A stretch of 64,000 bases of DNA, taken from Streptomyces caeruleatus. Lineage in GTDB: Bacteria; Actinomycetota; Actinomycetes; Streptomycetales; Streptomycetaceae. The position numbers and the translations under genes are program-made. Under the pieces are notes generated by a model, which saw only the letters and a list, made by a program, of their open reading frames with translations, searched no databases and was not told the origin of the DNA. The stretch is from the NCBI RefSeq assembly GCF_001514235.1, contig NZ_KQ948928.1, positions 516,428 to 580,427 of the forward strand. The letters run 5' to 3'. Of the stretch, positions 1-8,334 are shown piece by piece (position 1 is the first letter of the stretch; each line of letters opens with the position of its first letter).

Positions 1-511
1 CCGCGAACGGCTCGTCCATCAGCAGCAGCCGGCTGTCCTGCGCCAGCGCCCGCGCCATGGCGACCCGCTGCCGCATCCCACCCGACAGCTCGTGCACCCG
101 CTTGCCGTACGCGCCCTTCAGCCGGACCAGTTCGAGCAGCTCCTCGGCCCGCTCGCGCCGCTCGGCCTTGGCGACCCCCCTGAGCTTGAGGGCGAGTTCG
201 ATGTTCTTGCCCGCGGTCAGCCACGGGAACAGCGCGTGCTCCTGGAACATCAGCGCCGGCCGGCCGTCGGTCGTGATGCTGCCCGCGCTGGGCCTGTCCA
301 GCCCGGCGACCAGGTTCAGCAGCGTCGACTTGCCGCAGCCGGACGCCCCGAGGAGGGTGACGAACTCGCCGGGAGCGACATCGAGCGTGATGTCGTCCAG
401 GACGAGCTGCTGTCCGGCGGGGCCGGCGAAGGACTTCGAAACGTGGTCGATACGCGCGGCGTGCTCCACGGACGCATCCGTGTCGGCGGCCTTGGCGAGG
501 GCGGTAGCCAT
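1..511 (-). CDS. ABC transporter ATP-binding protein, sulfonate/taurine/nitrate type (3' part outside window)
   Basis: Cytoplasmic ATPase subunit of an SsuB/TauB/NrtD-family importer, powering uptake of a sulfur compound. About 170 residues are visible: Walker A GASGCGKST at residues 55-63, a Q-loop (MFQEH), the signature LSGGM, and Walker B LLLMDEPFA at the window edge. The rest of the protein lies outside. The ATG at 511 is preceded by AGGAGG with an 8-base spacer. It follows the solute-binding lipoprotein gene by 43 bases at the end of the sulfur assimilation operon, so the likely substrate is an alkanesulfonate, taurine or sulfate-like anion. A permease gene is expected just beyond the edge. 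The family is certain; the substrate is inferred from context. Confidence 0.93.
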   Translation of the reverse strand, partial: MATALAKAADTDASVEHAARIDHVSKSFAGPAGQQLVLDDITLDVAPGEFVTLLGASGCGKSTLLNLVAGLDRPSAGSITTDGRPALMFQEHALFPWLTAGKNIELALKLRGVAKAERRERAEELLELVRLKGAYGKRVHELSGGMRQRVAMARALAQDSRLLLMDEPFA

Positions 512-554
512 GGTCGTCACCTCCTGGGGAACTCGCTCAATCCGGAAACGGGAC

Positions 555-1655
555 TTACTCGACGCCGAGCCCGGCGTCGTCGACCTCGGGTTCGCCCTCG
601 GCCTTGAGGACCCTGTTCAGCGGTGTCAGGTCGTAGATGCCGGTCAGGTCAGGCTTCTGCAGCAGGCCCGCCTCGACCGCGTGCTTCGCCTCGGTGTCGA
701 GCGTGGCCGCCAGCGGGTCGTCGGTGACCTGGATGGACTGCCACGCCGGGTCGAGCACGGCGGCCGGCAGCGCCTTGCCGGTGTCGGCCTTCAGCTGCGC
801 GTTCGCCGCGGCCTTCGCCTTCTCCGGGTTGTCGTCGATCCACCGGTTGGTCCGCACGGAGGCGCGCAGTACGGCCTCGACTGCCTCGGGGTGTTCCTTG
901 AGGAAGTCCTGCCGCACGATGACGTTCGTGATCACGAACTTCTTGTCCGGCCACAGGTCGGCCTCGTCCAGCAGCACCTTGCCGCCCTCGGCGACCAGCT
1001 TCGACGCCGTCGGCTCCGGCACCCACGCGCCGTCGATCGAGCCCGACTTGTAGGCGTCCGGCGTGATCTTGTTGTCCGTACGGACGACGGACACATCGCC
1101 CTTGCCGCTCTCCGCGTCGACCTTCCAGCCCTGCTCGGAGACCCAGTTGAGGAATGCCACGTCCTGGGTGTTGCCGAGCTGCGGCGTGGCGATCTTCTTG
1201 CCCTTGACGTCCTTCAGGGACTTGATCTTGTCCGGGTCGACGACGAGCTTCACGCCGCCCGAGGCCGAACCGGAGACGATCCGCAGGTTGGTGCCGTTCG
1301 ACTTGAGGTAGCCGTTGATGGCGGGGGAGGGGCCGATCCAGCCGATGTCGATGGACTGGGAGTTCAGCGCCTCGATCTCCGACGGCCCCGCGTTGAACGT
1401 GGCGTACTCCGCCGTCGTGCCGCCCAGCTCCTTCTGGAACAGCCCCTCGTGCCGCCCGACCAGCGCCGTGGCGTGCGTGAGGTTCCCGAAGTAGCCGATC
1501 CGCACCGAGTCCAGACCGTCGACCTTGGCCGCCCCGGCGACGGCGTGCTCCGTGTTCTCCTTGGCCTGGGAGCCGTAGCCGCAGGCCGCGAGGGCCAGCA
1601 GCGGCAGCGCGGCCAGGACCGCGAACGTCCGTCGCAGGGCGGGAGTGGCAGGCAC
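555..1655 (-). CDS. ABC transporter substrate-binding lipoprotein, aliphatic sulfonate/taurine type
   Basis: Extracellular binding component of the importer whose ATPase is encoded next (366 aa). The N-terminus is a lipoprotein signal with lipobox LALAAC, lipidated Cys at residue 25. The mature part has the SsuA/TauA/NrtA look: a VRIGYFGNLTHATAL strand that opens these periplasmic-binding folds, then GPSPAINGY and GKKIATPQLGNTQDV segments. The start is a GTG at 1655 with AGAGGA about 9 bases upstream. It lies 208 bases downstream of cysN, a larger gap than elsewhere in the operon, so it may have an extra promoter. Sulfonate rather than nitrate is inferred from the cys neighbours. Confidence 0.9.
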   Translation of the reverse strand: MPATPALRRTFAVLAALPLLALAACGYGSQAKENTEHAVAGAAKVDGLDSVRIGYFGNLTHATALVGRHEGLFQKELGGTTAEYATFNAGPSEIEALNSQSIDIGWIGPSPAINGYLKSNGTNLRIVSGSASGGVKLVVDPDKIKSLKDVKGKKIATPQLGNTQDVAFLNWVSEQGWKVDAESGKGDVSVVRTDNKITPDAYKSGSIDGAWVPEPTASKLVAEGGKVLLDEADLWPDKKFVITNVIVRQDFLKEHPEAVEAVLRASVRTNRWIDDNPEKAKAAANAQLKADTGKALPAAVLDPAWQSIQVTDDPLAATLDTEAKHAVEAGLLQKPDLTGIYDLTPLNRVLKAEGEPEVDDAGLGVE

Positions 1656-1863
1656 GGGAGGTGTTCCTCTCGGTGGCCCGGCGTCACGCCCGTGTCAGGT
1701 CGTGGCCGGGAAGTCGGCGGGTTCGTGCGCGGCGGCGCGCATACGGTGCACGCGGGTCAGCGCACACATCGCGCCACTCCGCCCTGCCCGCTGCCCAGGG
1801 CGCCGCTGCCGACGCGGCCGCCCTCCTTCGCGAACGTGGAGTAGACGTCGTGGGCCAACATGA

Positions 1864-3198
1864 TCAGAAGTCCCACCCGTCGTCCTCGGCCTCGTCCTTG
1901 ACCGGCTCAGGCGAGGCGAACGACTCGCCGACCATGCCCGCGGTGAGCGTGGTGCCGTCGTTCGGGTCGATCAGGATGAACGATCCTGTGCGGCGCGAGT
2001 CGGCGTAGGAGTCGACCGGCAGCGGCTCGGCGGTACGGATCTTCACCCGGCCGATGTCGTTGGCGACGAGCTGCCCGGGGTGCGGGTGCAGGGACAGGTC
2101 GTCCAGCGTGAGCCGGGACGGGATGTCCTTGACGATCGCCTTGACCGTGCGGGTGCCGTGCTTCAGCAGCACCCGGTGACCGACGGTCAGCGGCGCGTCG
2201 GCGACATGGCAGACCGTCGCCTCGATGTCCTGCGTGGTCGGGGGCGCGTCCTTGGTCGGCACGATCAGGTCGCCGCGCGAGATGTCGATGTCGTCCTCAA
2301 GCAGGAGGGTCACCGACTGCGTGGTCCACGCGATGTCGACCGGCTCGCCCAGCAGGTCGATGCCGGAGATCGTCGACGTACGGCCGGACGGCAGCACGGT
2401 CACCGACTCGCCGACCCGGAACGAACCGGCGGCGATCTGACCGGCGTAACCCCGGTAGTCGGGGAGCTCGGCGGTCTGCGGCCGGATCACGTACTGCACG
2501 GGCAGCCGGGCGTGGCAGTGGCTCAGGTCGTGGGTGACCGGGACCGTCTCCAGGTGCTCCAGGAAGGTCGGCCCGCCGTACCAGTCCATGTTCGCGGACG
2601 GGTCCACCACGTTGTCGCCGGCCAGCGCCGAGATCGGGATCGCGGTGATCTCCGGGACGCCCAGCTCCAGCGCGTACGCCGTGAACTCCTCGGCGATCGC
2701 GGCGAACACGGACTCCTGGTAGTCGACCAGGTCCATCTTGTTCACGGCGAGCACGACGTGCGGCACCCGCAGCAGGGCCGCGATGGCCGCGTGCCGGCGG
2801 GTCTGCTCGACGACGCCGTTGCGGGCGTCGACCAGGATCACCGTCAGCTCGGCCGTCGACGCGCCCGTCACCATGTTGCGGGTGTACTGCACATGCCCGG
2901 GGGTGTCGGCGAGGATGAACCGGCGGCGCGGCGTCGCGAAGTAGCGGTACGCCACGTCGATCGTGATGCCCTGCTCGCGCTCGGCCCGCAGACCGTCCGT
3001 CAGCAGCGCCAGGTCGGGCGCCTCCTGGCCGCGGTTGCGGGAGGCGTGCTCGACGGCCTCCAGCTGGTCGGCGAGGACTGACTTGGAGTCGTGCAGCAGC
3101 CGGCCGACCAGGGTGGACTTGCCGTCGTCGACGGAGCCCGCGGTGGCGAACCGCAGCAGGGTGGTGGCCGAGAGCTCCTCGGTCGTGATCGTGCTCAT
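1864..3198 (-). CDS. cysN: sulfate adenylyltransferase subunit 1 (GTPase subunit)
   Basis: Large GTP-hydrolysing subunit of ATP sulfurylase. With CysD it makes adenosine 5'-phosphosulfate (APS) from sulfate and ATP, GTP hydrolysis driving the unfavourable reaction. The 444-aa protein has the EF-Tu-like G domain: G1 GSVDDGKST at 21-29, G3 DTPGH, G4 NKMD, then beta-barrel domains with the family's QYVIRPQ and GRTSTISGID stretches. There is no fused C-terminal APS kinase; a separate cysC is present. The ATG is 2 bases after the cysD stop codon, so the two subunits are translationally coupled, as expected for a heterodimer. Confidence 0.97.
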   Translation of the reverse strand: MSTITTEELSATTLLRFATAGSVDDGKSTLVGRLLHDSKSVLADQLEAVEHASRNRGQEAPDLALLTDGLRAEREQGITIDVAYRYFATPRRRFILADTPGHVQYTRNMVTGASTAELTVILVDARNGVVEQTRRHAAIAALLRVPHVVLAVNKMDLVDYQESVFAAIAEEFTAYALELGVPEITAIPISALAGDNVVDPSANMDWYGGPTFLEHLETVPVTHDLSHCHARLPVQYVIRPQTAELPDYRGYAGQIAAGSFRVGESVTVLPSGRTSTISGIDLLGEPVDIAWTTQSVTLLLEDDIDISRGDLIVPTKDAPPTTQDIEATVCHVADAPLTVGHRVLLKHGTRTVKAIVKDIPSRLTLDDLSLHPHPGQLVANDIGRVKIRTAEPLPVDSYADSRRTGSFILIDPNDGTTLTAGMVGESFASPEPVKDEAEDDGWDF

Positions 3199-3200
3199 GC

Positions 3201-4148
3201 TTAGAAGTACCCCTCGCGCTTACGGTCTTCCATCGCGGCCTCGGAGAGCTTGTCGTCGGCGCGGGTGGCGCCGCGCTCGGTGAGCCGGGACGCGGCGATC
3301 TCGGCGATGACCTGCTCCAGCGTCACCGCGTCGGAGTCGACGGCGCCCGTGCAGGACATGTCACCGACGGTCCGGTACCGGATCAGCCGCTTCTCGACGG
3401 TCTCGCCGTCCTTGGGCCCGCCCCACTCGCCCGCCGTCAGCCACATGCCGCTGCGGGCGAACACGTCACGCTCGTGCGCGAAGTAGATCTGCGGAAGCTC
3501 GATGCCCTCGCGGGCGATGTACTGCCACACGTCCAGCTCGGTCCAGTTGGACAGCGGGAACACACGGACGTGCTCACCGGGCGCGTGCCGGCCGTTGTAC
3601 AGGTTCCACAGCTCGGGCCGCTGGCGGCGCGGGTCCCACTGCGAGAACTCGTCCCGCAGGCTGAACACCCGCTCCTTGGCGCGCGCCTTCTCCTCGTCGC
3701 GCCGCCCGCCGCCGAAGACCGCGTCGAACTTCTCGCTCTGGATCTTCTCCGTCAGCGGCACCGTCTGCAACGGGTTGCGCGTGCCGTCCGGGCGCTCCTT
3801 GAGCACACCCCGGTCGATGTAGTCCTGCACCGACGCGACATGCAGCCGCAGGTTGTGCTTCTCGACCGTACGGTCGCGGTACTCGATCACCTCGGGGAAG
3901 TTGTGCCCCGTGTCGACGTGCAGCAGCGTGAACGGCACCGGCGCCGGCGCGAACGCCTTCAGCGCCAGGTGCAGCATGACGATGGAGTCCTTGCCGCCGG
4001 AGAACAGGATCACCGGCCGCTCGAACTCGCCCGCCACCTCACGGAAGATGTGGACGGCCTCGGACTCCAGCGAGTCCAGGTGGGAGAGGGCGTACGGGGA
4101 GTCCGTACCGTCCTCGCCCCCCTTGACCGTGGCAACGGTCGTCGTCAT
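3201..4148 (-). CDS. cysD: sulfate adenylyltransferase subunit 2
   Basis: Small catalytic subunit of ATP sulfurylase, cytoplasmic, transferring AMP from ATP to sulfate. The 315-aa sequence has the PP-loop pyrophosphatase signature SGGKDS at residues 50-55, the LLHVDTGHNFPEVIEYRD region and the FGGGRRDEEKARAKER motif typical of CysD. I chose the ATG at 4148 rather than longer in-frame starts. It overlaps the cysC stop codon as ATGA, gives the usual family length, and the extension would only read through cysC in another frame. The stop is TAA, 2 bases before cysN. Confidence 0.97.
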   Translation of the reverse strand: MTTTVATVKGGEDGTDSPYALSHLDSLESEAVHIFREVAGEFERPVILFSGGKDSIVMLHLALKAFAPAPVPFTLLHVDTGHNFPEVIEYRDRTVEKHNLRLHVASVQDYIDRGVLKERPDGTRNPLQTVPLTEKIQSEKFDAVFGGGRRDEEKARAKERVFSLRDEFSQWDPRRQRPELWNLYNGRHAPGEHVRVFPLSNWTELDVWQYIAREGIELPQIYFAHERDVFARSGMWLTAGEWGGPKDGETVEKRLIRYRTVGDMSCTGAVDSDAVTLEQVIAEIAASRLTERGATRADDKLSEAAMEDRKREGYF

Positions 4149-4732
4149 GCCAGTCCCCTCTCGGTGAGCAGCGCGTGGACCGCGCCCGCGGATTCCTGGA
4201 CGGTCTGGTTCTGCGACTCGATGCGCAGATCGGGCGACTCGGGCGCCTCGTACGGGTCGTCGACGCCGGTCAGACCGCTCAGCTCGCCCGCGGCCTGCTT
4301 GGCGTAAAGACCCTTCACATCGCGTACGGAGCACACCTCGACCGGAGTCGCCACGTGCACCTCCAGGTACGGCGACCCGTTCTCCTGGTGGCGCTTGCGC
4401 ACCGCGTCACGGCTGTCGGCGTAGGGCGCGATCACTGGGACGAGCGCCGTCACGCCGTTACGGGCGAGCAGTTCGGCGAGGAAGCCGATGCGCTGCACGT
4501 TGGTGTGCCGGTCCTCACGGCTGAAGCCGAGGCCCGCCGAGATGAACTCGCGGATCTCGTCGCCGTCGAGCACCTCGACGCGGTGGCCCTCCTCGCGGAG
4601 CCGGCCGGCCAGTTCGTAGGCGATGGTGGTCTTGCCGGCGCTGGGCAGACCCGTGAGCCAGACGGTGGCTCCGCTCGTCACGTGGTTCTCCAAATTCGCA
4701 GAAGGCGTGGGAAACGCAGAAGACTCGGTCAT
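4145..4732 (-). CDS. cysC: adenylylsulfate kinase
   Basis: APS kinase: phosphorylates APS to PAPS with ATP in the cytoplasm. The 195-aa protein has the P-loop GLPSAGKTT at 28-36, the DGDEIR motif, and the FSREDRHTNVQRIGFLAELL and DVKGLYAKQAAGELSGLTG segments that mark this family. It sits between cysH and cysD and overlaps cysD by 4 bases (ATGA). The operon has both an APS kinase and a CysH with the four-cysteine APS-reductase pattern. PAPS may therefore be made mainly for sulfotransferases, or CysH may accept both substrates. Confidence 0.96.
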   Translation of the reverse strand: MTESSAFPTPSANLENHVTSGATVWLTGLPSAGKTTIAYELAGRLREEGHRVEVLDGDEIREFISAGLGFSREDRHTNVQRIGFLAELLARNGVTALVPVIAPYADSRDAVRKRHQENGSPYLEVHVATPVEVCSVRDVKGLYAKQAAGELSGLTGVDDPYEAPESPDLRIESQNQTVQESAGAVHALLTERGLA

Positions 4733-4735
4733 GGG

Positions 4736-5446
4736 TCAGCCGTGCAGCCCGCACTCGGTCTTGGCGCGGCCCGCCCAGCGCCCGGCGCGGGCGTCCTCGC
4801 CCTCAAGGACCCGGCGGGTGCAGGGGGCGCAGCCGACGGAGGCGTAGCCGTCCATCAGCAGCGGGTTGGTGAGGACGCCGTGCTCGGTGACGTAGGCGTC
4901 GACGTCGTCCTGCGTCCAGCGGGCGATCGGGGAGATCTTGACCTTCTGCCGCTTCTCGTCCCAGCTGACGACCGGGGTGTTCGCCCGGGTCGGGGACTCG
5001 TCGCGGCGCAGTCCGGTCGCCCAGGCCACATAGTCCTTCAGGCCCCGCTCCAGCGGCTCGACCTTGCGCAGCTTGCAGCACAGGTCGGGGTCGCGGTCGT
5101 GCAGCTTGGGCCCGTACTCGGCGTCCTGCTCGGCGACCGTCTGGCGCGGGGTGAGGGTGATGACGTTGACGTCCATCACGGCCTCGACCGCGTCCCGGGT
5201 GCCGATGGTCTCCTCGAAGTGGTAGCCGGTGTCGAGGAACACGACGTCGACGCCGGGCATCGCACGGGAGGCGAGATGGGCGACCACCGCGTCCTCCATC
5301 GACGAGGTCACGCAGAAGCGCTTGCCGAAGGTGCCGACCGCCCACTGGAGGATCTCCAGCGCGGAGGCGTCCTCCAGGTCACGGCCCGCCTGCTCGGCGA
5401 GCGCCTTCAGATCGTCGGTCGTGCGCTCTTCCTGAAGCGTCGTCAT
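4736..5446 (-). CDS. cysH: phosphoadenylyl-sulfate / adenylyl-sulfate reductase
   Basis: Thioredoxin-dependent reductase turning APS (or PAPS) into sulfite. The 236-aa protein carries CC at 123-124 and CxxC at 206 and 209, the [4Fe-4S] ligands of the assimilatory APS-reductase subgroup, plus the catalytic C-terminal ECGLH (Cys232). The nucleotide-binding part includes VTSSMEDAVV and VVFLDTGYHFEET. The ATG at 5446 is preceded by GGGGGAG at good spacing and overlaps the stop of the zinc-ribbon gene as ATGA, so a longer upstream start is unlikely. It stands 3 bases before cysC. The iron-sulfur cysteines favour APS as substrate; this is inference from family knowledge. Confidence 0.95.
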   Translation of the reverse strand: MTTLQEERTTDDLKALAEQAGRDLEDASALEILQWAVGTFGKRFCVTSSMEDAVVAHLASRAMPGVDVVFLDTGYHFEETIGTRDAVEAVMDVNVITLTPRQTVAEQDAEYGPKLHDRDPDLCCKLRKVEPLERGLKDYVAWATGLRRDESPTRANTPVVSWDEKRQKVKISPIARWTQDDVDAYVTEHGVLTNPLLMDGYASVGCAPCTRRVLEGEDARAGRWAGRAKTECGLHG

Positions 5447-5622
5447 ATCTGTTCTCCCCCTGCGTCGTTGTGCTGAAGGCCCTGGGCGAGCAGCCCGAGG
5501 AACTTCAACTGGAATGCGCGGTTGCACGCCGCGCATTCCCACGCGCCGTGACCCTGCTCGCTGGGACGGAGGTCCTCGTCACCGCAGTAGGGGCAGTAGA
5601 AGGGGGCGGCCCGCTCGCTCAT
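5443..5622 (-). CDS. small zinc-ribbon protein of the sulfur operon
   Basis: A 59-aa cytoplasmic protein with two CxxC knuckles, CPYC near residues 10-13 and CAAC about 20 residues later, followed by a short AFQLKFLGLL helix. It is a classic metal-binding ribbon. Its reading frame ends in an ATGA overlap with cysH, and it begins 31 bases after the sulfite reductase stop, so it is made together with both reductases. I start it at the ATG at 5622, preceded by AAAGGAGGGGTC, a strong ribosome site; a longer in-frame start has no such support. Function is unknown. Position suggests a role in iron-sulfur or electron delivery to CysH or sulfite reductase, which is inference only. Confidence 0.88.
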   Translation of the reverse strand: MSERAAPFYCPYCGDEDLRPSEQGHGAWECAACNRAFQLKFLGLLAQGLQHNDAGGEQI

Positions 5623-5653
5623 GACCCCTCCTTTCGCTGTCGTTCGCTGACGC

Positions 5654-7351
5654 TCACGACAGTGCCTCCTCGGAGGCGCGCGAGGCCCAGGCGGCGAACC
5701 GCTCGCCGTCCTCACGCTCGTCCTGGAAGCGCTTCAGCACGCGCTCGACGTAGTCGGGCAGCTCGTCGGAGGTGACCTTCAGACCACGCACCTTGCGGCC
5801 GAAGCCGGCCTCCAGGCCCAGCGCGCCACCGAGGTGCACCTGGTAGCCCTCGACCTGCTCGCCCTGCTCGTTGAGGACCAGCTGACCCTTGAGACCGATG
5901 TCCGCCACCTGGATACGGGCACAGGCGTTCGGGCAGCCGTTGAGGTTGATGGTGATCGGCTCGTCGAACTCCGGGATGCGGCGCTCGAGTTCGTCGATCA
6001 GCTGGGAGCCGCGCGCCTTGGTCTCGACGATGGCGAGCTTGCAGTACTCGATGCCGGTGCAGGCCATGGTGCCGCGCCGGAACGGGGACGGCTTGGCCGT
6101 CAGGTCCAGCGCCTCCAGGGCCTCGACCAGCGGCTCGACCTGCGCCTCCTCGACATCGAGGACGATCATCTTCTGCTCGACGGTGGTCCGGACCCGGCCC
6201 GAGCCGTGCGCCTCCGCGACCTCGGCGATCTTCGTGAGCGTGGCGCCGTCGACGCGGCCGACGCGCGGCGCGAAACCGACGTAGTAGCGGCCGTCCTTCT
6301 GCCGGTGCACACCGACGTGGTCGCGCCAGCGGCCCGAGGGGTCGGCGGGCGCGGGGCCGTCGACCATCTTGCGCTTGAGGTAGTCGTCCTCCAGGACCTG
6401 GCGGAACTTCTCCGGGCCCCAGTCGGCGACGAGGAACTTCAGACGGGCGCGCGTCCGCAGCCGCCGGTAGCCCCAGTCACGGAAGATGCCGACCACTCCG
6501 GCCCACACCTCCGGCACCTCGGCCAGCGGCACCCAGGCGCCGAGCCGGACACCGAGCTTGGGGTTGGTGGACAGGCCGCCGCCGACCCACAGGTCGAAGC
6601 CGGGGCCGTGCTCGGGGTGCTCGACACCGACGAAGGCGATGTCGTTGATCTCGTGGACCACGTCCAGCAGCGGGGAGCCGGAGATCGCCGTCTTGAACTT
6701 GCGCGGCAGGTTGGAGAACTCCTTGCTGCCGATGTACCGCTCGTGGATCTCGTCGATCGCCCAGGTGCCGTCGACGATCTCGTCCTCGGCGATCCCGGCG
6801 ACCGGGGAGCCGATGACCACACGCGGGCAGTCGCCGCAGGCCTCGGTGGTGGACAGCCCGACCGCCTCCAGGCGGTTCCAGATCTCCGGCACGTCCTCGA
6901 TGCGGATCCAGTGCAGCTGGATGTTCTGCCGGTCGGTGATGTCCGCGCTGCCCCGCGCGAACTCCTCGGAGATCTCACCGATCACCCGCAGCTGCTGGGT
7001 GGTGAGGCGGCCGCCGTCGATGCGCACCCGCAGCATGAAGTACTTGTCGTCCAGCTCCTCCGGCTCCAGGATCGCGGTCTTGCCGCCGTCGATCCCGGGC
7101 TTGCGCTGGGTGTACAGACCCCACCAGCGCATACGACCGCGCAGGTCGTTGGGGTCGATCGAGTCGAAGCCCCGCTTGGAGTAGATCGTCTCAATGCGTG
7201 TCCGCACATTGAGACCGTCGTCGTCCTTCTTGAACTGTTCGTTGCCGTTCAGCGGGGTGTGGTGCCCCGCGGCCCACTGACCCTCACCGCGGTGACGGCT
7301 CACCTTGCGGCGGGGAGTCGCGGCGGCAGGTTTCTGCGGGGTGGCGGCCAT
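5654..7351 (-). CDS. ferredoxin-dependent nitrite/sulfite reductase
   Basis: Sirohaem/[4Fe-4S] enzyme reducing sulfite to sulfide with six electrons from ferredoxin. The 565-aa length fits the single-chain SirA/CysI class. Two half-domain repeats are visible, each with a DITDRQNIQLHW- or RVRTTVEQKMIV-like strand. The cofactor cysteines are CTGIEYC at 431-437 (CX5C) and CPNAC at 473-477 (CX3C). The ATG at 7351 follows GAAGGACG at suitable spacing; an upstream in-frame ATG at 7411 is unsupported. It is the first full-length gene of the operon, 128 bases after a leader peptide. The cysH neighbourhood argues for sulfite, not nitrite, as substrate. Confidence 0.95.
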   Translation of the reverse strand: MAATPQKPAAATPRRKVSRHRGEGQWAAGHHTPLNGNEQFKKDDDGLNVRTRIETIYSKRGFDSIDPNDLRGRMRWWGLYTQRKPGIDGGKTAILEPEELDDKYFMLRVRIDGGRLTTQQLRVIGEISEEFARGSADITDRQNIQLHWIRIEDVPEIWNRLEAVGLSTTEACGDCPRVVIGSPVAGIAEDEIVDGTWAIDEIHERYIGSKEFSNLPRKFKTAISGSPLLDVVHEINDIAFVGVEHPEHGPGFDLWVGGGLSTNPKLGVRLGAWVPLAEVPEVWAGVVGIFRDWGYRRLRTRARLKFLVADWGPEKFRQVLEDDYLKRKMVDGPAPADPSGRWRDHVGVHRQKDGRYYVGFAPRVGRVDGATLTKIAEVAEAHGSGRVRTTVEQKMIVLDVEEAQVEPLVEALEALDLTAKPSPFRRGTMACTGIEYCKLAIVETKARGSQLIDELERRIPEFDEPITINLNGCPNACARIQVADIGLKGQLVLNEQGEQVEGYQVHLGGALGLEAGFGRKVRGLKVTSDELPDYVERVLKRFQDEREDGERFAAWASRASEEALS

Positions 7352-7479
7352 GGTTGATACGTCCTTCGGGACAGGCGGGAATTCGGCTCTGACCTGCGCA
7401 TACGGGCGCATGGGTATAGGTGCGCGTCATTGCGCGGGAATGAAGCGACAAGAGAGAGATGTCGGGCGCTGCGGGGCTG

Positions 7480-7539
7480 TCAGCGCGCCGGACAGATGGC
7501 GCTGGACATGCGGCCGAGGTCGACGTGCCGCCGACTCAC
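7480..7539 (-). CDS. leader peptide of the sulfur assimilation operon
   Basis: A 19-codon frame starting GTG at 7539 and ending TGA at 7480: MSRRHVDLGRMSSAICPAR. The RRHVDL...SA.C pattern is the one I recall for actinobacterial 'putative leader peptides' placed ahead of cysteine and sulfur genes; the single Cys lies four codons before the stop. An in-frame ATG at 7563 would give 27 residues. GGAA about 11 bases before the GTG is a weak ribosome site. The stop lies 128 bases before the sulfite reductase start, room for an attenuator, though I see only a short GC stem near 7424-7438. Likely role: cysteine-sensitive translation-coupled control of the operon (inference). Confidence 0.8.
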   Translation of the reverse strand: MSRRHVDLGRMSSAICPAR

Positions 7540-7690
7540 CAAGGCAATTCCAGTTCCGGACATGACGGAAGCGTGTCACGGCGATCTGGACAGAGTCCAG
7601 CTTCGTCCAAGATGCGGACACCCTTGTCCCGGAGGGTGAGACAAGGGTGGTGTCGGTCACATGGCCCGTATCGGACCGTTTCTCCCCAGC

Positions 7691-8263
7691 TCAGCCAGGG
7701 TAAGCGCCGGACCACGGACCGGGCGTGGCCACCACGGCCTCCTCCTCGACCTTGGTGTCGAAGAGCTTGAAGCCGCGCCGCAGGTAGTTGTCCATGGCGT
7801 GTTCCCCGTCCTTGCTGCACGTGTGCAGCCAGACCCGCTTCGTCTGCGCCAGCCCCGGCCAGCGCTCCGCGAGATCCCAGGCGCGGGCCGCGCCGTACGA
7901 GAGCAGATGACCTCCGATACGGCGGCCGCGGAAGGCCGGAATCAGCCCGAAGTACTCGATCTCCACGACCCCGTCGTCCTGCGGGCTCAGCTCCACGTAC
8001 CCGGCCGGGGTCCCCCGGTCGTAGGCGACCCACGTCTCGACACCCGGACGCTCCAGATGCGCCTGCCACTGCGCGTACGTCCAGCGCAGCCGGTCCACCC
8101 AGAGGATGTCGCCGCCCACGGACGCGTACAGGAACCGGCTGAACTCGGGGGAGGGCACCTCGGAGCGGACGATCCGTACGTCGCCCTCCGGGGCCTGGGC
8201 CGGGAGGAGGTCGGTGGGTGCGGTCTGTTCCAGGGACCAGGTGGTCACGGCGATGTTGGGCAT
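7691..8263 (-). CDS. GNAT family N-acetyltransferase
   Basis: A 190-aa cytoplasmic acetyl-CoA-dependent acyltransferase. The acetyl-CoA-binding signature is seen as VVEIEYFGLIPAFRGRRIGGHLL (R-x-x-x-I-G-G type, around residues 112-135), followed by the C-terminal strand with VWLHTCSKDGEHAMDNYLRRGF. The substrate cannot be read from sequence. I use the ATG at 8263 (MPNIAV...). It stands alone between the sulfur operon, whose leader lies 150 bases away, and a gene for a secreted protein. It is transcribed in the same direction as the sulfur operon, but the gap makes cotranscription unlikely. Confidence 0.88.
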   Translation of the reverse strand: MPNIAVTTWSLEQTAPTDLLPAQAPEGDVRIVRSEVPSPEFSRFLYASVGGDILWVDRLRWTYAQWQAHLERPGVETWVAYDRGTPAGYVELSPQDDGVVEIEYFGLIPAFRGRRIGGHLLSYGAARAWDLAERWPGLAQTKRVWLHTCSKDGEHAMDNYLRRGFKLFDTKVEEEAVVATPGPWSGAYPG

Positions 8264-8288
8264 GTCGGTCAGGGAATCATCCGGGCGG

Positions 8289-8330
8289 CCGATCTGTCGA
8301 TCGGCGTCCACGCCGGCCGGCGCCGGCCGG
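8289..8330. terminator. hairpin cluster after the secreted propeller-like gene
   Basis: Two hairpins lie just 3' of the gene ending at 8335. A perfect 18-bp palindrome at 8313-8330 is built from two cgccggccgg units, and CCGATC-tgtc-GATCGG lies at 8289-8304. There is no U-tract, as usual in Streptomyces. They probably end transcription before the GNAT gene. Confidence 0.55.
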
Positions 8331-8334
8331 GCGG

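Noticed and set aside
5654..7351. Annotation as nitrite reductase
   Set aside because: The two enzymes are hard to separate by motif, but the operon (cysH, cysC, cysD, cysN, sulfonate importer) makes sulfite the likely substrate.
7427..7660. A 77-codon minus-strand frame overlapping the leader peptide in another frame
   Set aside because: It has no ribosome site or homology, and the shorter leader frame with the RRHVDL pattern explains the region better.
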